A DNA stretch of 64,000 nucleotides, from NCBI RefSeq assembly GCF_001659605.2, contig NC_035162.2, forward strand, positions 23,548,661-23,612,660, read 5' to 3'. Within the stretch, counting starts at the first letter, position 1. Every line of letters starts with the position of its first letter. This DNA comes from Manihot esculenta (taxonomy: Eukaryota; Streptophyta; Magnoliopsida; Malpighiales; Euphorbiaceae). The notes beneath the pieces are model-generated. The model worked only from the letters and a program-made list of their open reading frames with translations. It did no database searches and was not told where the DNA came from. Both the position numbers and the translations under genes were made by a program. Shown here one piece after another: positions 1 through 12,177 of this stretch.

Positions 1-2
1 TT

Positions 3-3000
3 GAGTTTGAGCAACTGAGGCAGTCAGAGCACATGGGTGTAGAGGAGTTCACGGATAAATTCTTAGAGCTATTGCCTTTTTCAGGGCAAGCTCTAGATAC
101 AGATACGAAGAAAGCCAAGAAATATGTTATGAAGCTGCATTCCAGGTACTCCTCATTGGTTCAGTCAGCTGAGAGAGAAAGTTTCCACACTGTGGTGGAT
201 ATGGCTCGAAGAATGGAAGCAAGTGCTATAGTTGAGGGGTCAGTGAAGCAGTCAGTGACCCAGCCTTCAGGGGTTAAGACCCCAGGCAGAGGAGGACCAG
301 GGTTCTCTTCTCAGAGCTCAGGTAAGAAGAGGTGGGATAACACCACCAGGAAGCCGAAGAAGAATAAGTTTTGGAACAAGTTGAAATCCGGTCTGGGATT
401 TGGCGGTGGCTCGAGCTCAGGCTCAGATGGTATAGAATGCCAGAGATGTGGAAGACCGCACAGGGGAGTGTGTCGAGCTGGGACTAATACATGTTTCAGA
501 TGTGGACAGGAGGGACACATAGCTCGGGAGTGTCCTAGAGCGCCTTTTATGGGCCAGCCCCAGCAGACAGCTTCTGGTAGTGTGGCACAGCCAGCAGTTC
601 CAGCCGCACCTCAGGGCAGTGGCATAGGTAGAGGGAGAGGGGCAGCCTCTTCTTCTGGTTCCTGAGGTGAAGGTCTATCAGCTCCAGCCAGGATCTTCAC
701 CATGACTCAGCAGGAGGCTAACACATCCAACACCGTGGTGTCAGGTAATCTCGTCATTGGGTGTTCTGATGTGTATGCATTAATGGACCCGGGTGCATCT
801 CATTCATTTATTGCTCCGAGAGCCGTTGAGAGGTTGGGTCTGATAGTCTCTGGGTTAGAGTGTCCCCTATGGGTCAGTGGACCCAAGTGTGACCCGTCAG
901 TGGCAGTGTCAGTCTGCCAGTACAGTCCAGTTTTTATTGAGGGAAGATGCCTCTCCGCCGACCTTGTGGTTCTAGATTTGGCAGACTTTGACATCATTCT
1001 AGGGATGGATTGGCTATCTACTCATGGTGCTACCTTGGACTGTAGGGACAAGGTAGTCAGGTTCAGAGATCAGAACGGGTCAGAGGTCGTCTTCAGAGGA
1101 GACAAGAGGGGCACACCTAGAGGTCTGATATCAGCTCTTCAGGCTCGTAGGTTGCTTAGGAAGGGATGTCAGGGGTACTTAGCTCATGTGAGAGAGCTAG
1201 ACAGTCAGGTCAGGGAGCCGGCCTCGGTGCCAGTTGTCAGAGAGTTTCAGGATGTTTTTCCGGATGAGCTTCCAGGTTTACCACCTGTTAGGGAAATAGA
1301 GTTCGAGATAGAGTTGGTGCCTGGAACTAGACCGATCTCTATCCCTCCCTACAGGATGGCTCCAGCCGAGTTGAAAGAATTGAAGGAACAGTTGCAAGAG
1401 TTGGTAGAAAAGGGCTTCATCCGACCGAGCACCTCACCTTGGGGTGCACCAGTCTTGTTTGTCAGAAAGAAGGATGGATCCCTTAGGCTTTGTATCGACT
1501 ACAGGCAGTTGAACAAAGTCACTACCAAGAATATGTACCCGTTGCCTAGGATCGACGATCTATTTGACCAGCTAGCCGGAGCAGGTTGTTTCTCCAAAAT
1601 AGATCTGAGGTCTGGGTACCATCAGCTAAGGATAAGGGATGAGGACGTGCCGAAGACAGCCTTCAGGACCAGATATGGGCATTTTGAGTTCCTTGTAATG
1701 CCGTTCGGGTTAACCAATGCCCCTGCAGCATTCATGGACCTCATGAACAGAGTATTTAGCCAATACCTGGATCACTTCGTTATTGTCTTCATAGATGATA
1801 TCTTAGTGTATTCCAGGAATGCAGAGGAGCATGCCCATCATCTGAGGTTGGTTCTGCAAACCTTGAGGGAACATGGCTTGTATGCCAAGTTCTCTAAGTG
1901 TGAGTTCTGGCTGAGGAGCATTTCGTTCTTGGGGCATGTAGTGTCAGAGAATGGGATTGAGGTGGACCCCAAGAAGACAGAAACTGTGGCTAACTGGCCT
2001 AGACCCACTTCAGTGACAGAGATTAGAAGTTTCTTGGGTTTGGCAGGTTACTACAGGAGGTTCGTTCAGAACTTCTCAGGGATAGCAGCTCCTCTGACCA
2101 GACTAACCAGGAAGAATCAGAAGTTTCTGTGGACCGACCAGTGCGAAGAGAGTTTTGAAGAGCTTAAGAAGAGGTTGACTTCAGCACCAGTTTTAGCTCT
2201 GCCATCTAGTGATGAGGACTTTACAGTCTTTTGTGATGCGTCCCATGTGGGACTGGGTTGTGTACTGATGCAGAATGAGAGGGTGATTGCTTATGCTTCG
2301 AGGCAGCTGAAGAAGCATGAGTTGAATTACCCCACACATGACCTGGAGATGGCAGCAGTAATCTTTGCACTCAAGATGTGGAGGCACTACCTCTATGGGG
2401 TAAAATGTGAGATCTTTACAGATCATAAAAGCCTGCAGTACATCCTGAGTCAAAGAGATTTGAATTTGAGACAGAGGAGATGGGTGGAGCTGCTGAGTGA
2501 CTACGATTGCAAGATTCAGTATCATCCGGGTAAGGCGAATGTCGTGGCAGACGCCCTAAGCCGGAAGTCACTAGGCAGTTTATCCCATATATCGGCAGAG
2601 AGGAGGCCAGTGGTGAAAGAGTTTTACAAGCTCATTGAGGAAGGTCTACAGATGGAGTTGTCTGGTATAGGTGCCTTGGTGGCCCAGATGAGAGTGGCAC
2701 CCGTGTTTCTAGAGCAGGTGGCTCAGAAACAGCATGAGGACCCGGAGTTAGTGAAGATTGCCAGGACTGTTCAGTCAGGCAATGGTAGTGAGTTCAGATT
2801 CGACAGCAAGGGGATCCTCCGCTATGGGAGCAGACTATGTGTACCAGATGACATAGGGCTAAAAGGAGACATTATGAGAGAGGCTCATAATGCAAGATAC
2901 AGCATTCACCCCGGAGCCACCAAGATGTATCAAGATCTAAAGAAGGTTTATTGGTGGCCAGCTATGAAGAAAAAAGTGGCACAGTTTGTGTCAGCCTGCG

Positions 3001-4130
3001 AAGTGTGTCAGAGGGTGAAGCTGGAACATCAGAAGCCGGCTGGAATGCTTAACCCGCTACCTATTCCAGAGTGGAAATGGGAGAATATAGCTATGGACTT
3101 CGTAGTGGGGTTACCGGCGACGTCCAACAAATTAGACTCCATATGGGTGATTGTGGACAGACTCACCAAGTCTGCTCACTTCATTCCTGTCAGGAGTGGC
3201 TATTCTGTGGACAAGTTGGCGCAGGTGTATGTGGATGAGATCGTCAGACTGCATGGGGTTCCTGTTTCGATAGTGTCAGATAGAGGGCCCCAGTTTACCT
3301 CCAGATTTTTGCGGAGTCTGCAGAGTGCCATGGGTACCAGGTTGGATTTCAGTACTGCCTTCCACCCCCAGACTGATGGACAGTCAGAAAGGACCATCCA
3401 GACTATCGAGGATATGCTTAGAATGTGTGTGCTGGATTTTGGCGGTTCTTGGAGGCAGCATCTACCTTTGGTGGAGTTTGCCTACAATAACAACCATCAT
3501 GCTAGCATCGGGATGGCTCCCTATGAAGCTTTATATGGGAGGAAGTGCAGGTCACCTGTTTGCTGGGAGGAAGTTGGAGAAAAGGCCTTGGCGGGGCCTG
3601 AACTAGTAGAGATCACCAGCAGGGTGGTACCCATAATCAGAGAGAGAATCAAGACTGCTGCCAACAGACAGAAGAGCTATGCAGACGTCCACAGGAGACA
3701 GTTAGAGTTTCAGGAGGGGGATCTGGTATTGCTCAAGGTGTCTCCAATGAAGGGAGTGGTTCGCTTCGGGAAGAAAGGTAAACTAGCCCCACGATACATC
3801 GGACCCTTTGAAATCTTGCAAAGGATTGGGAATGTGTCGTACAAGCTGGATTTACCTGCTTCAATGGAAAGAATCCATCTGGTTTTCCATGTTTCCATGT
3901 TGAGGAAGTTTGTGTCAGATCCGAGCAAGGTTCTTAGTGAGCCTGATGTGGAGGTCCAAGAGGATCTCACCTATGTTGAACAGCCAGTACGGATCATAGA
4001 CACCCAAATCAGAAAGCTAAGAAACAAGGAAATCCCGATGGTGAAAGTCCTGTGGAACCACCACAACTTGGAAGAATGCACTTGGGAGACACGGGAGTCT
4101 ATGCTCCACCAGTACCCTCATCTCTTTTAA
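3..4130 (+). pseudogene. Gag-Pol polyprotein of Tekay copy 1, partial, one in-frame stop
   Basis: The frame is open from the window edge through the end of Gag, broken by one TGA at 663-665, then open again in the same frame to the TAA ending at 4130. Gag keeps the CCHC zinc knuckle CFRCGQEGHIARECP near 490-535. Downstream come an aspartic protease ([10 protein letters not shown] near 786-815), reverse transcriptase (FIDDILVYS near 1790-1812), RNase H ([10 protein letters not shown]), integrase (zinc finger, then SDRGPQFTS and [11 protein letters not shown]), and a chromodomain-like C-terminus with [16 protein letters not shown]. Copies 2 and 3 have AGA where copy 1 has TGA, so this is one disabling substitution between the zinc knuckle and protease. 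Readthrough cannot be excluded but nothing supports it. The product would make virus-like particles, copy RNA into DNA and integrate it. Confidence 0.92.
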
Positions 4131-4224
4131 GGTTGGATCTCTTTGTGTTTACGTGCTATGTATGTATGTTATGTTTTATGCCATGCTATGTGTGCTAGTT
4201 GAGGTACATTCGGGGATGAATGTT

Positions 4225-4239
4225 CTTAAGGGGGGAGAA
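4225..4239 (+). other. Polypurine tract of Tekay copy 1
   Basis: A CTTAAGGGGGGAGAA stretch directly abuts the 3' LTR start TGTAATACCC. It is the expected primer site for plus-strand DNA synthesis, and the same tract precedes the 3' LTRs of copies 2 and 3. Confidence 0.85.
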
Positions 4240-6561
4240 TGTAATACCCGGCTAGACTCCGGTATCAGAATTCCTACCGTCCGGTGGAATCTCGGATGTC
4301 GGAAGCCTCTAGTAGGGTAGAAACATGTTTTCATAAAGTGTTTTAAGGTATTTCATGGTTTAAGTATGAAAATTAAATGAGTTTTTGCATGAAAAGTCTT
4401 TGGAGGAAAACCCAGGTTCGGCCGTCGAAAGTCAAGTTCGGCCGCCGAACATGCATGCGTTTTGGAGGCACGTTAGGCCCCCGAAAGCATGAGTGAGGGA
4501 AGTCCAGGTTCGGCCGCCGAAAGTCAAGTTCGGCCGCCAAACATGGCATGCATGCAGAGGCACATTCAGCCCCCGAACGTGGCCTGGCCAGCCACCTATA
4601 AAAGGGTCCCTTAGGTCCGCACGGGCGAGCTTTTTCTCCCCCGTTGTCGGCCAAGGTGAGTCTCCGCCACCCCTCCCTCGATCTTGAGTGTTTTCCTTAG
4701 ATCTTCCATGATTTTCACGGGTTTTAACTTCTGTTTTGAAGATCTGTGAGTAAAGAACAAGTTTTGGGTACTTGGAGGTTCAAAGAGCTCAATCTCTCCA
4801 TCTCCAAGCTAGGATCGCCTTTCCTCTCGTTTTCTTCAAGAGGTAAGCTCGGATCCACCCTTGTTATGTGTTTTAAACAAGCTTTTAGTTGTTTTATGGG
4901 TAGAGATGCATGTTTAGACTTGTTGATGAGTTTATGGGTTTTGATGTTTTGATCAACAATGTATGTTGATTTTTGTGTGTCTGAAGTGTTGTAGTTGGGG
5001 TATTTGATAGTTTGAGACCCCTAGGTGTGATGTATGATATGTATGCATGTTTTAGAACAAGTTTATGCATGATTTGAGAGTTAGGAGGCAAATGTGCATA
5101 AAGGAGCCAAGTTTCTGCCCTTTGGCAGAAACCAGGTTCGGCAGCCGAAGGCACTTTCGGCCGCCGAACATTGCTGGGGAGGCAGGCCTTTCGGCTGCCG
5201 AAGTTGCCCCCGAAAAGAGACTTTCGTCTCTGTCTGGGACTTTCGGCCGCCGAAGGTGCCGCCGAACATGCATGAGTTTCGCCTCTGTCTGGGAGTTTCG
5301 GCCGCCGAAGGTGCCGCCGAACTTGCCTGACTTTCGGCTCTGGAGGGACTTTCGGCCGCCGAAGGTGCCGCCGAAAGTGCCCTGTCCAGCCATTTCTTGC
5401 ATGTTTTTATGTAGTTGTCTTATGATGTTTTAGGGGGTTTTTGGGGAGTATATTAGAGTTATGTTTATGTATGTTTGGTCCCTCATTGGAGTCCACCTGT
5501 GTAGGTTCGGACCCGAGGAATCGAGGACCCCAGCAGTGAGCCAGCTGCTACAGAGTTTATAAGAGCTAGCCAGAGGTGAGTGGAATAAACCTTAAGTTTT
5601 AAAATAAATGAAATATGAATTTTGAGCATGATCCATGCATCATGAATGCCATGAGATATAGTAGGTTGTTTGCATTAGTATTCACGAATATGTTGCATTG
5701 CATTTATGATGTTGATGTGGATTGGTTATTGGATGACCCTTTAGTCCTCATATGATATGATGATGCTACGGCATGAGATATGGTATGGAAGTCCAGGTTG
5801 TACCCATTCTACGTCCCTGGCACGATGTAAGAGAAAGTCCAGGTTGTACCCATTCTACGTCCCTGGCACATTGGTATGTTATGATATGTTATGATAAGGG
5901 AAAGACCGGTTGTACCCATTCTACGTCCCGGCACAGTTGGACTATGTAGAGGACTATTGGTGACAATACCATCCGAGATGTGATTAGTTGTGATGTGTTG
6001 CATTACATAATGGCATGAAATTTTAATGTATGATTTCACTATTCTGCTCACTGGGCTTTGTAGCTCACCCCTCTCCCCTAATCCCAAATGTGCAGGTACA
6101 GGGTAGACCAGGAGGTTAGCCAGAGTTTTGAAGTATGTTTATGTAATAGTTAGATGGTGGACATGACAGTTGTATTAATGTAATGTAAGAGATTACAGTA
6201 TGTTATGTAATGAGGTATATTGAGGTTATAGAGGTGCTTGACCCTATGAGTAATGTTATCCCTTTTGATGCATGATCTTAGATATTTGATGATACAGATG
6301 TAAGCCAACTCATCTCATGTTATAGTGCTCATTGGGGCATTGTTGAGATCCCACAGAGGGGTCATGATTATGGTTATGTAATGTATGTTAAGGTTGAGTT
6401 GGATGTATGAAAGAAAGGTTTTAAATTTTTATGTATTTTCTTGATCATGTATGGGATTAAACAGGTTTCCAGGATGTATGTTTGGCTTGCTACGGGTCCC
6501 GGCGGCCTTAAGTCGACCCGGATCCTAGCGCCGGTAGCAGTCCGATTTTCGGGTCGTTACA
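4240..6561 (+). repeat. 3' LTR of Tekay copy 1 (2322 bp)
   Basis: The LTR starts TGTAATACCCGGCTAGACTC and ends CGGGTCGTTACA, the family termini shared with copies 2 and 3. In order it holds a cluster of palindromic TTCGGCCGCCGAA-type motifs (about 4418-4580), an RY-like CATGCATG (4547-4554), a TATA box (4596-4605), a second motif cluster (about 5136-5385) and three hairpin modules (5791-5933). Splice-like signals stand at 4656, 4843, 5504, 5576 and 6095. I see no protein gene in it. Open frames in the motif clusters are artefacts of the repeated GC-rich motif. Confidence 0.93.
4596..4605 (+). promoter_or_regulatory. TATA box of the Tekay LTR promoter (copy 1)
   Basis: CTATAAAAGG is kept at the matching place in every copy: near 13310 in the solo LTR, near 15260 and 22905 in copy 2, and on the minus strand near 44755 and 52332 in copy 3. 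It lies 42 bp downstream of the conserved CATGCATG and just after the first palindromic motif cluster. It probably marks the U3/R boundary region. Confidence 0.75.
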
Positions 6562-9500
6562 ATAAGTATTGTCATTGATTCGCTCTAAGACTTGAAATGG
6601 ACCATCACCACGAGCATCCAGCTTATTTTTCCTCTGATTTGGAAATCGTTCCTTTCGGAAGTGCACCCAAACCCAATCACCAGGAACAAACACCACTTTC
6701 TTCTGTCTCCTATTTGCTCTGTCAGCATACACCTTGTTCCTCTTTTCTATGTTAGACCTAGCCTTCTCATGTAAGGACTTCACCAATTCTGCCTTTTTAG
6801 CACCATCTAAACTAGCAAGCTCATGTAAAGGTAAAGGAATAAGATCAAGTACAGTCAGTGGGTTAAAACCATAAACAAGTTCAAATGGAGAAAACCCCGT
6901 AGAAGAATGTATGCTACGGTTATATGCAAACTCAATGAAAGGCAAGCAATCTTCCCAAGTGTTCAAATTCTTATCCACTATAGCTCTGAGTAAGGTACCA
7001 AGAGTTCTATTCACCACCTCTGTGTGGCCATCTGTCTGTGGATGACAAGTAGTAGAATATAAGAGTTTAGTACCCAACTTACCCACAATACTTTCCAAAA
7101 ATGCGAAAGGTACTTTGTATCTCTATCTGACACAATTGTCCTTGGCACTCCATGAAGTCGAACCACTTCCCGGAAGAACAAGTCAGCGACATTGATGGCG
7201 TCATCAGTTTTATGGCAAGGAATGAAGTGAGCCATCTTGCTAAACCTGTCAACAACAACAAATATGCTATCTCTACCACGCCTAGTCCTACGTAAGCCAA
7301 GCACAAAGTCCATAGAAATATCCATCCAAGGTGAACTAGGAACAGGTAAAGGCATATAAAGACCATGAGGCATAGACTTAGACTTTGCCTGTCTACATGC
7401 AATACAAGAAGCACACACTTTTTCAACGTCTTTGCGCATAGAAGGCCAATAAAAATGCTCAAATAAGGTGTCATAAGTCTTATGTACTCCAAAATGCCCC
7501 ATCAAACCACCGCAATGAGATTCAAGCACAAGCAAATCACGCATAGAGCATCTAGGTACACACAATTTCTTACCCTTAAACAAGTAACCATCATGCCTAT
7601 AAAAAGAGTTAAAAGCTCCATGCTCACAAGCCACAAACACATTGCCGAAATCAACATCATTAATGTACAAGTCTTTAACATGCGCAAAACCAAGCAATTT
7701 AGAACTCACAGCATTAATTAAAGCATACCTCCTAGACAAAGCATCTGCAACCACATTGTCTTTCCCATGCTTATACTTAATTACATATGGAAATTGTTCA
7801 ATAAACTCAACCCACTTACCATGCCCCTTATTCAACTTGCCTTGTCCCTTCAAGTGTTTTAAGGACTCATGATCCGTATGTATCACAAACTCCTTGGGCA
7901 GGAGATAGTGTTGCCACACGTCCAGTGCTCTCACCAAGGCATACAACTCCTTTTCATAGGTTGAATAATTGAGATGTGCTCCGTTCAACTTCTCGCTGAA
8001 ATAGGCTATTGGTTTCTTCTCTTGCATCAACACAGCCCCAATACCTATGCCAGAAGCATCACACTCAACTTCAAAAGTTTTATCAAAGTTAGGTAAAGAT
8101 AATATAGGAGCGGATATTAACTTCCCTTTTAAGCAGTCAAAAGCTTTCTGTTGCTCCTCTCCCCATTTGAACCTAACTTTCTTTTTAATAATTCCTGTGA
8201 GTGGTGCTGCAATCGTAGAGAAATCGCGTACAAACCTCCTGTAAAAGCTTGCAAGGCCATGAAAGCTCCTCACATCTGAAATAGATTTAGGAATAGGCCA
8301 CTCCTTTGTAGCTTTCACCTTCTCTTCATCTACCTCAATTCCCTGTGCACTCACAACAAAACCAAGGAAAACAAGTCTATCTATACAAAATGTGCACTTT
8401 TTAAGTTTAGCATACAAGCTTTCTCGCCTCAAAACCTGTAGAACCAACCTAACATGCTCAATATGTTCGTCGAGAGACCTGCTATAGATCAAGATATCAT
8501 CAAAGTAAACAACTACAAATTTTCCTAAGTATGCACGCAACACATGATTCATTAGCCTCATAAACGTACTAGGTGCATTTGACAAACCAAAAGGCATAAC
8601 TAACCATTTATACAAACCATACTTTGTCTTAAATGCAGTTTTCCATTCATCACCAGGTTTCATCCTAATCTGATGATATCCACTCATAAGATCAATTTTT
8701 GTAAAGTACCTGGCACCGTGAAGCTCATCCAACATGTCATCTAGCCGAGGTATAGGATGTCTATACTTCACTGTGATCTTATTAACTGCTCTACAATCAA
8801 CACACATTCGCCAAGTGCCATCCTTCTTTGGAACAAGCAGCACAGGAACAGCACATGGACTTAAACTTTCTCTCACCAATCCCTTCTCCATAAGCTCATC
8901 AATTTGCCTTTGCATTTCCTTTGTTTCCATTGGATTGCTTCGGTAAGCTGGTCTATTTGGAATGCTAGAACCAGGTATGAAATCTATTTGATGCTCAATC
9001 CCCCTCAACGGTGGCAATCCACTAGGTAGCTCATCTGGAAAGACATCAGTGAATTCCTGCATCATAGACTTAAAACTAGAAGGCAAAGAAGAAAGGTTAA
9101 TATCAGTGTCAGTAAATAAAATCTCCTTATATCTTATAAGCAACATGGGCTGCCCTAAAGATATAGCACTCTTAGCCTCTCTCGCTCTCACAAAAAATGT
9201 CTGTTTTGCCTTCCCCTCTTGCATCTTTTCTCTCACCAATGGGCCATTTATTGGTCTTGATTCTTTTCCAGCCTCTTTACCCTCAGAGTCACACTTTTCT
9301 CTCATTTTTACCGTAGAACTCAAGCTCTCACTCCCCTTTGTAGCCAAGGCTGAAGCCTCCCTTTCCCTCTCCAGCATCTTTATTTGATCAGCATATACCT
9401 CTTGAGGTGATAAAGGAGCGAGTATAACCTTCTGTCCTTCATAAGTAAAGGAGTACTTGTTATTGAACCCATCATGTTGCACCTTTCTATCATATTGCCA

Positions 9501-11167
9501 TGGCCTACCCAATAACATATGGCTTGCCTGCATAGGTCATCACACAAGATCTCATCCTTGTACCTACTAATAGAAAATGGTATAAGCACTTGGCGTGTAA
9601 CCCTAACCTCTCCACAATCATTCAACCATTGTAATCTGTATGGCTTAGGGTGTTTAATAGAAGTCAAACCCAATTTCTCCACCATATATACACTAGCCAC
9701 ATTTGTGCAACTACCCCCATCAATAATGAGAGTACACACTTTTCCATTAACTAAACACCTAGTGTGAAATATGTTTTCCCTTTGTTCTAGGCTTTCTTCC
9801 TTAACCTGGATATTCAAAGCACGCCTAGCAACAAGCATCTCACCACGTTCAGCAAGCAACACATTATCAACAAACACATCCGAATCATCACAGTCATTAT
9901 GAGCATCAATCAATTCAGTCATATTAGCATATATCTCATCATCACTATGATCAGAATCAGACACTACACCCCCATCAGCAATTGCTATCATAACTCTTTT
10001 ATTAGGGCATTGAGATGCAATATGTCCTTTTCCCAAACATTTAAAACATTTTATCTCTCTATTGGGGTTAGAAGAGTTAGAAGTACCTGACTGTTCCTTG
10101 TTATTCCCTTGAGAAGGTCCTTTGTTAGTGGGGACCGAATCTTTGCCCCCTTGGATTGGGCTTTTGTAATCTTTCTTTTCTCCACTTCTATAGCCTGGAA
10201 ATCCACCACCACTATTTGAGGACTTGTATGTGAGTTTAAGATTATTTCTACCCTTGTGTCGCCTTTCTATTTTCATTGCTTTATCTACCATATCCTCCAT
10301 GGTATTGTATTGGTACATGTCAAGTTCTTCAGCAATGTAGTGGTTAAGACTACCTAGAAATCTGGACATCAACATTTGCTTATCCTCCTCAATATGAGCC
10401 CTAGCCATCATCATCTCCATCTCCTTGTGGTATTCTTCCACACTCTTTCCTCCTTGCACCAGTCTTGCCAACCTGTTGTACAAATCCCTATAATAGTGCG
10501 AAGGAATAAATCTTTGGCGCATCAACTCTTTCAAGTAGTCCCATGGTGGAACTTCCCTTAAGCCCTTATTCCTCCTAGTGGATTTCAATTGATCCCACCA
10601 GAAAGAGGCATAACCCGTGAACTCAACGGCGGCGATATGAGACTTCTTCTCCTCGGTATAGTTATGACACTCAAAGATTTGCTCAGTTTTTCTCTCCCAT
10701 TCAATGTATTCTTCAGCATTGTTATTCCCTTTAAATTCAGGAACTTTCATCTTTATGGAGCTCAAGTCACCATCAATTGTGTTGGTTTGGTATGTCTCGG
10801 TGTCATCATCATTTCTGCCAAGTCTAGCATCTCCACCTCTATTCCACCCTATGCCAGTTCTATTACCTCCATGAACTTCTCTTCTCCCCCTTCCTTGTCC
10901 GACAATATCTTTTGTATCATCAACTTCACCTCGAACTTGAGGTTCTCGGACTTGTGGTCTATCGGGGTTAAGAATTTGATGGGCCATTCTTGTAGAAGTG
11001 GAAGCCTGTGAGACTTTCAAACTCTCCATACTTACGGTCATCCTCTCAAGAGCCCTACTGAGCCTTTGTAACTCACCACTGACTGATTTCTTAAAGATCT
11101 CATAATCGTTACCCATGTCCGATTCACTTTCAGCAGTACTATCCACCACATTCTTGTCTTTACTCAT
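6562..11167 (-). pseudogene. Gag-Pol of the CRM-like element, frameshifted and truncated by Tekay copy 1
   Basis: Gag starts with ATG at 11167, after a leader from the PBS. It has a retrotransposon Gag domain (about 10250-10750), the zinc knuckle CFKCLGKGHIASQCP (about 10010-10055) and the protease site IDGGSCTNVAS (about 9690-9722). Near 9535 the frame changes and RT begins, with [11 protein letters not shown] near 8490-8520, then RNase H ([11 protein letters not shown]), the integrase zinc finger and SDRDTKY. A second frame change lies near 7085. The integrase C-terminus runs on with [13 protein letters not shown] and [16 protein letters not shown] and stops at the insertion point 6561/6562. 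The last frame, read on into copy 1's LTR, would be chimeric and is not a real protein. Confidence 0.88.
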
Positions 11168-12163
11168 CCTACCTTAAATCAACAAAGAACAAAGAGAACT
11201 AGCAAATATTGTGTTAGAAAGGAAAGCACTCAAGTGTCTGCACACTTACCACTCTTTTGCTGATTCTTCAATTGCACTTCAGAAACTAAGGTCAACCAAC
11301 CAACCACAAGGTGCGTTTAATGAAACAAAGAAGAAAACCTAAAGAAAGAAGGAAGCGCGCAAAAACTAGAAAGAAGACACTGACAATTTCGAAAGTAACA
11401 CACAAAGTAGATTTTGTGCTACTTGAAAAATATCACCTAGAGTATAGACACAAGCAAACAATACTCCAGCAATGTCAAGGAAATAAAGCAAGCTTAAACC
11501 AAAAACGAAACTTTGAATTCAAATAAAAATGAATCTGGACAAAAGTTTGAATTTAATTCGCTTCAACGCAAATTAAATACGGATCTATTTAAATCTACCC
11601 AAAAAGGCAAGTATCAAAACCCCACAAATAGACTAAAAAAAAAAAAAATCTCACTCAGTGCAGCATCATGGAGGAAAATGGGCATTAAAAGATGGAGTTG
11701 ACACCAAATCAATTTAGATGCAGTTGCCTTAAATGTGCACCTTAAGAAATAGGTAGATTTCTTTTGTCTCCTAATCTGGATTCAACCCAATTCAAAATTC
11801 AAAAATGATTTCCATAAACTACAGCAATCAATTGAGATAGGTAAGGAAATATGGATGAAAAAGGAAGCATATCACAATTTCGACCAGATCAAGATAAATA
11901 TGGCAAAGGCGATTTTTTTTTTCTTCATTTTTTTTTTTGGATTTCAAATTTCTCTTTTTTTTTTTTGATGATTAATGATCAAGAAGGTGCAGCCATGGAC
12001 ATCAATAACGAAGAAAAGGAAAACTCAGAAAAAAAACTCAGAAAAAAAGGAAAACTTAATAACGAAGAAAAGGAAAACTCACAGAAATCAATAACGAAAA
12101 AAAGGAAAACTCAGAAAAAAAAAACTCTAGATCCTGAGATAAATAAGAATTTACCTCACTTTG
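11168..12163 (-). other. Leader of the CRM-like element between PBS and gag
   Basis: About 1 kb of A-rich sequence, with runs such as the poly-T at 11910-11966 and repeated GAAAAGGAAAACTCA units near 12013-12120, separates the PBS from the gag start at 11167. I see no gene. Small open frames here are lysine-rich, low-complexity products of the purine-rich repeats. Confidence 0.6.
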
Positions 12164-12175
12164 GCTCTGATACCA
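12164..12175 (-). other. Primer binding site (initiator tRNA-Met) of the CRM-like element
   Basis: GCTCTGATACCA on the plus strand is TGGTATCAGAGC on the coding strand, complementary to the 3' end of plant initiator tRNA-Met. It lies two bases inside the LTR edge at 12178. Confidence 0.85.
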
Positions 12176-12177
12176 AC

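Larger units (their letters stand above)
1..6561 (+). mobile_element. Ty3/gypsy Tekay-type chromovirus, copy 1 (left-truncated by the window)
   Basis: This is the right part of an LTR retrotransposon: the end of gag, all of pol, a polypurine tract and the complete 3' LTR. Its right edge is the LTR terminus ...GTCGTTACA at 6561, followed by ATAAG, the expected 5-bp site duplication; the matching left copy is outside the window. It is inserted in the integrase of the minus-strand CRM-like element that resumes at 6562. Copy 2 (14993-24850) and copy 3 (42910-52676) belong to the same family. Tekay is inferred from the RT sequence plus the C-terminal chromodomain. Confidence 0.93.

Noticed and set aside
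663..665. Programmed stop-codon readthrough between Gag and Pol in copy 1
   Set aside because: Copies 2 and 3 have a sense codon (AGA) here, and copy 2 has its own stop elsewhere in Gag. Single disabling mutations explain both better.
5052..5433. Overlapping 60-145 aa open frames on both strands of every Tekay and Sirevirus LTR, rich in SAAE, FGGRT and RRPKVPP words
   Set aside because: They are six-frame readings of the TTCGGCCGCCGAA arrays, which lack stop codons. Frames on both strands and in several phases are equally open, and none has a conserved start or domain.
5785..5940. CRISPR-like appearance of regularly spaced repeats in LTRs
   Set aside because: This is plant nuclear retrotransposon DNA. 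Units vary, spacers are not unique sequences, and there are no cas genes.
6508..6561. C-terminal extension of the minus-strand integrase frame into copy 1
   Set aside because: Residues beyond the junction are a chance reading of the Tekay LTR in reverse and do not belong to the protein.
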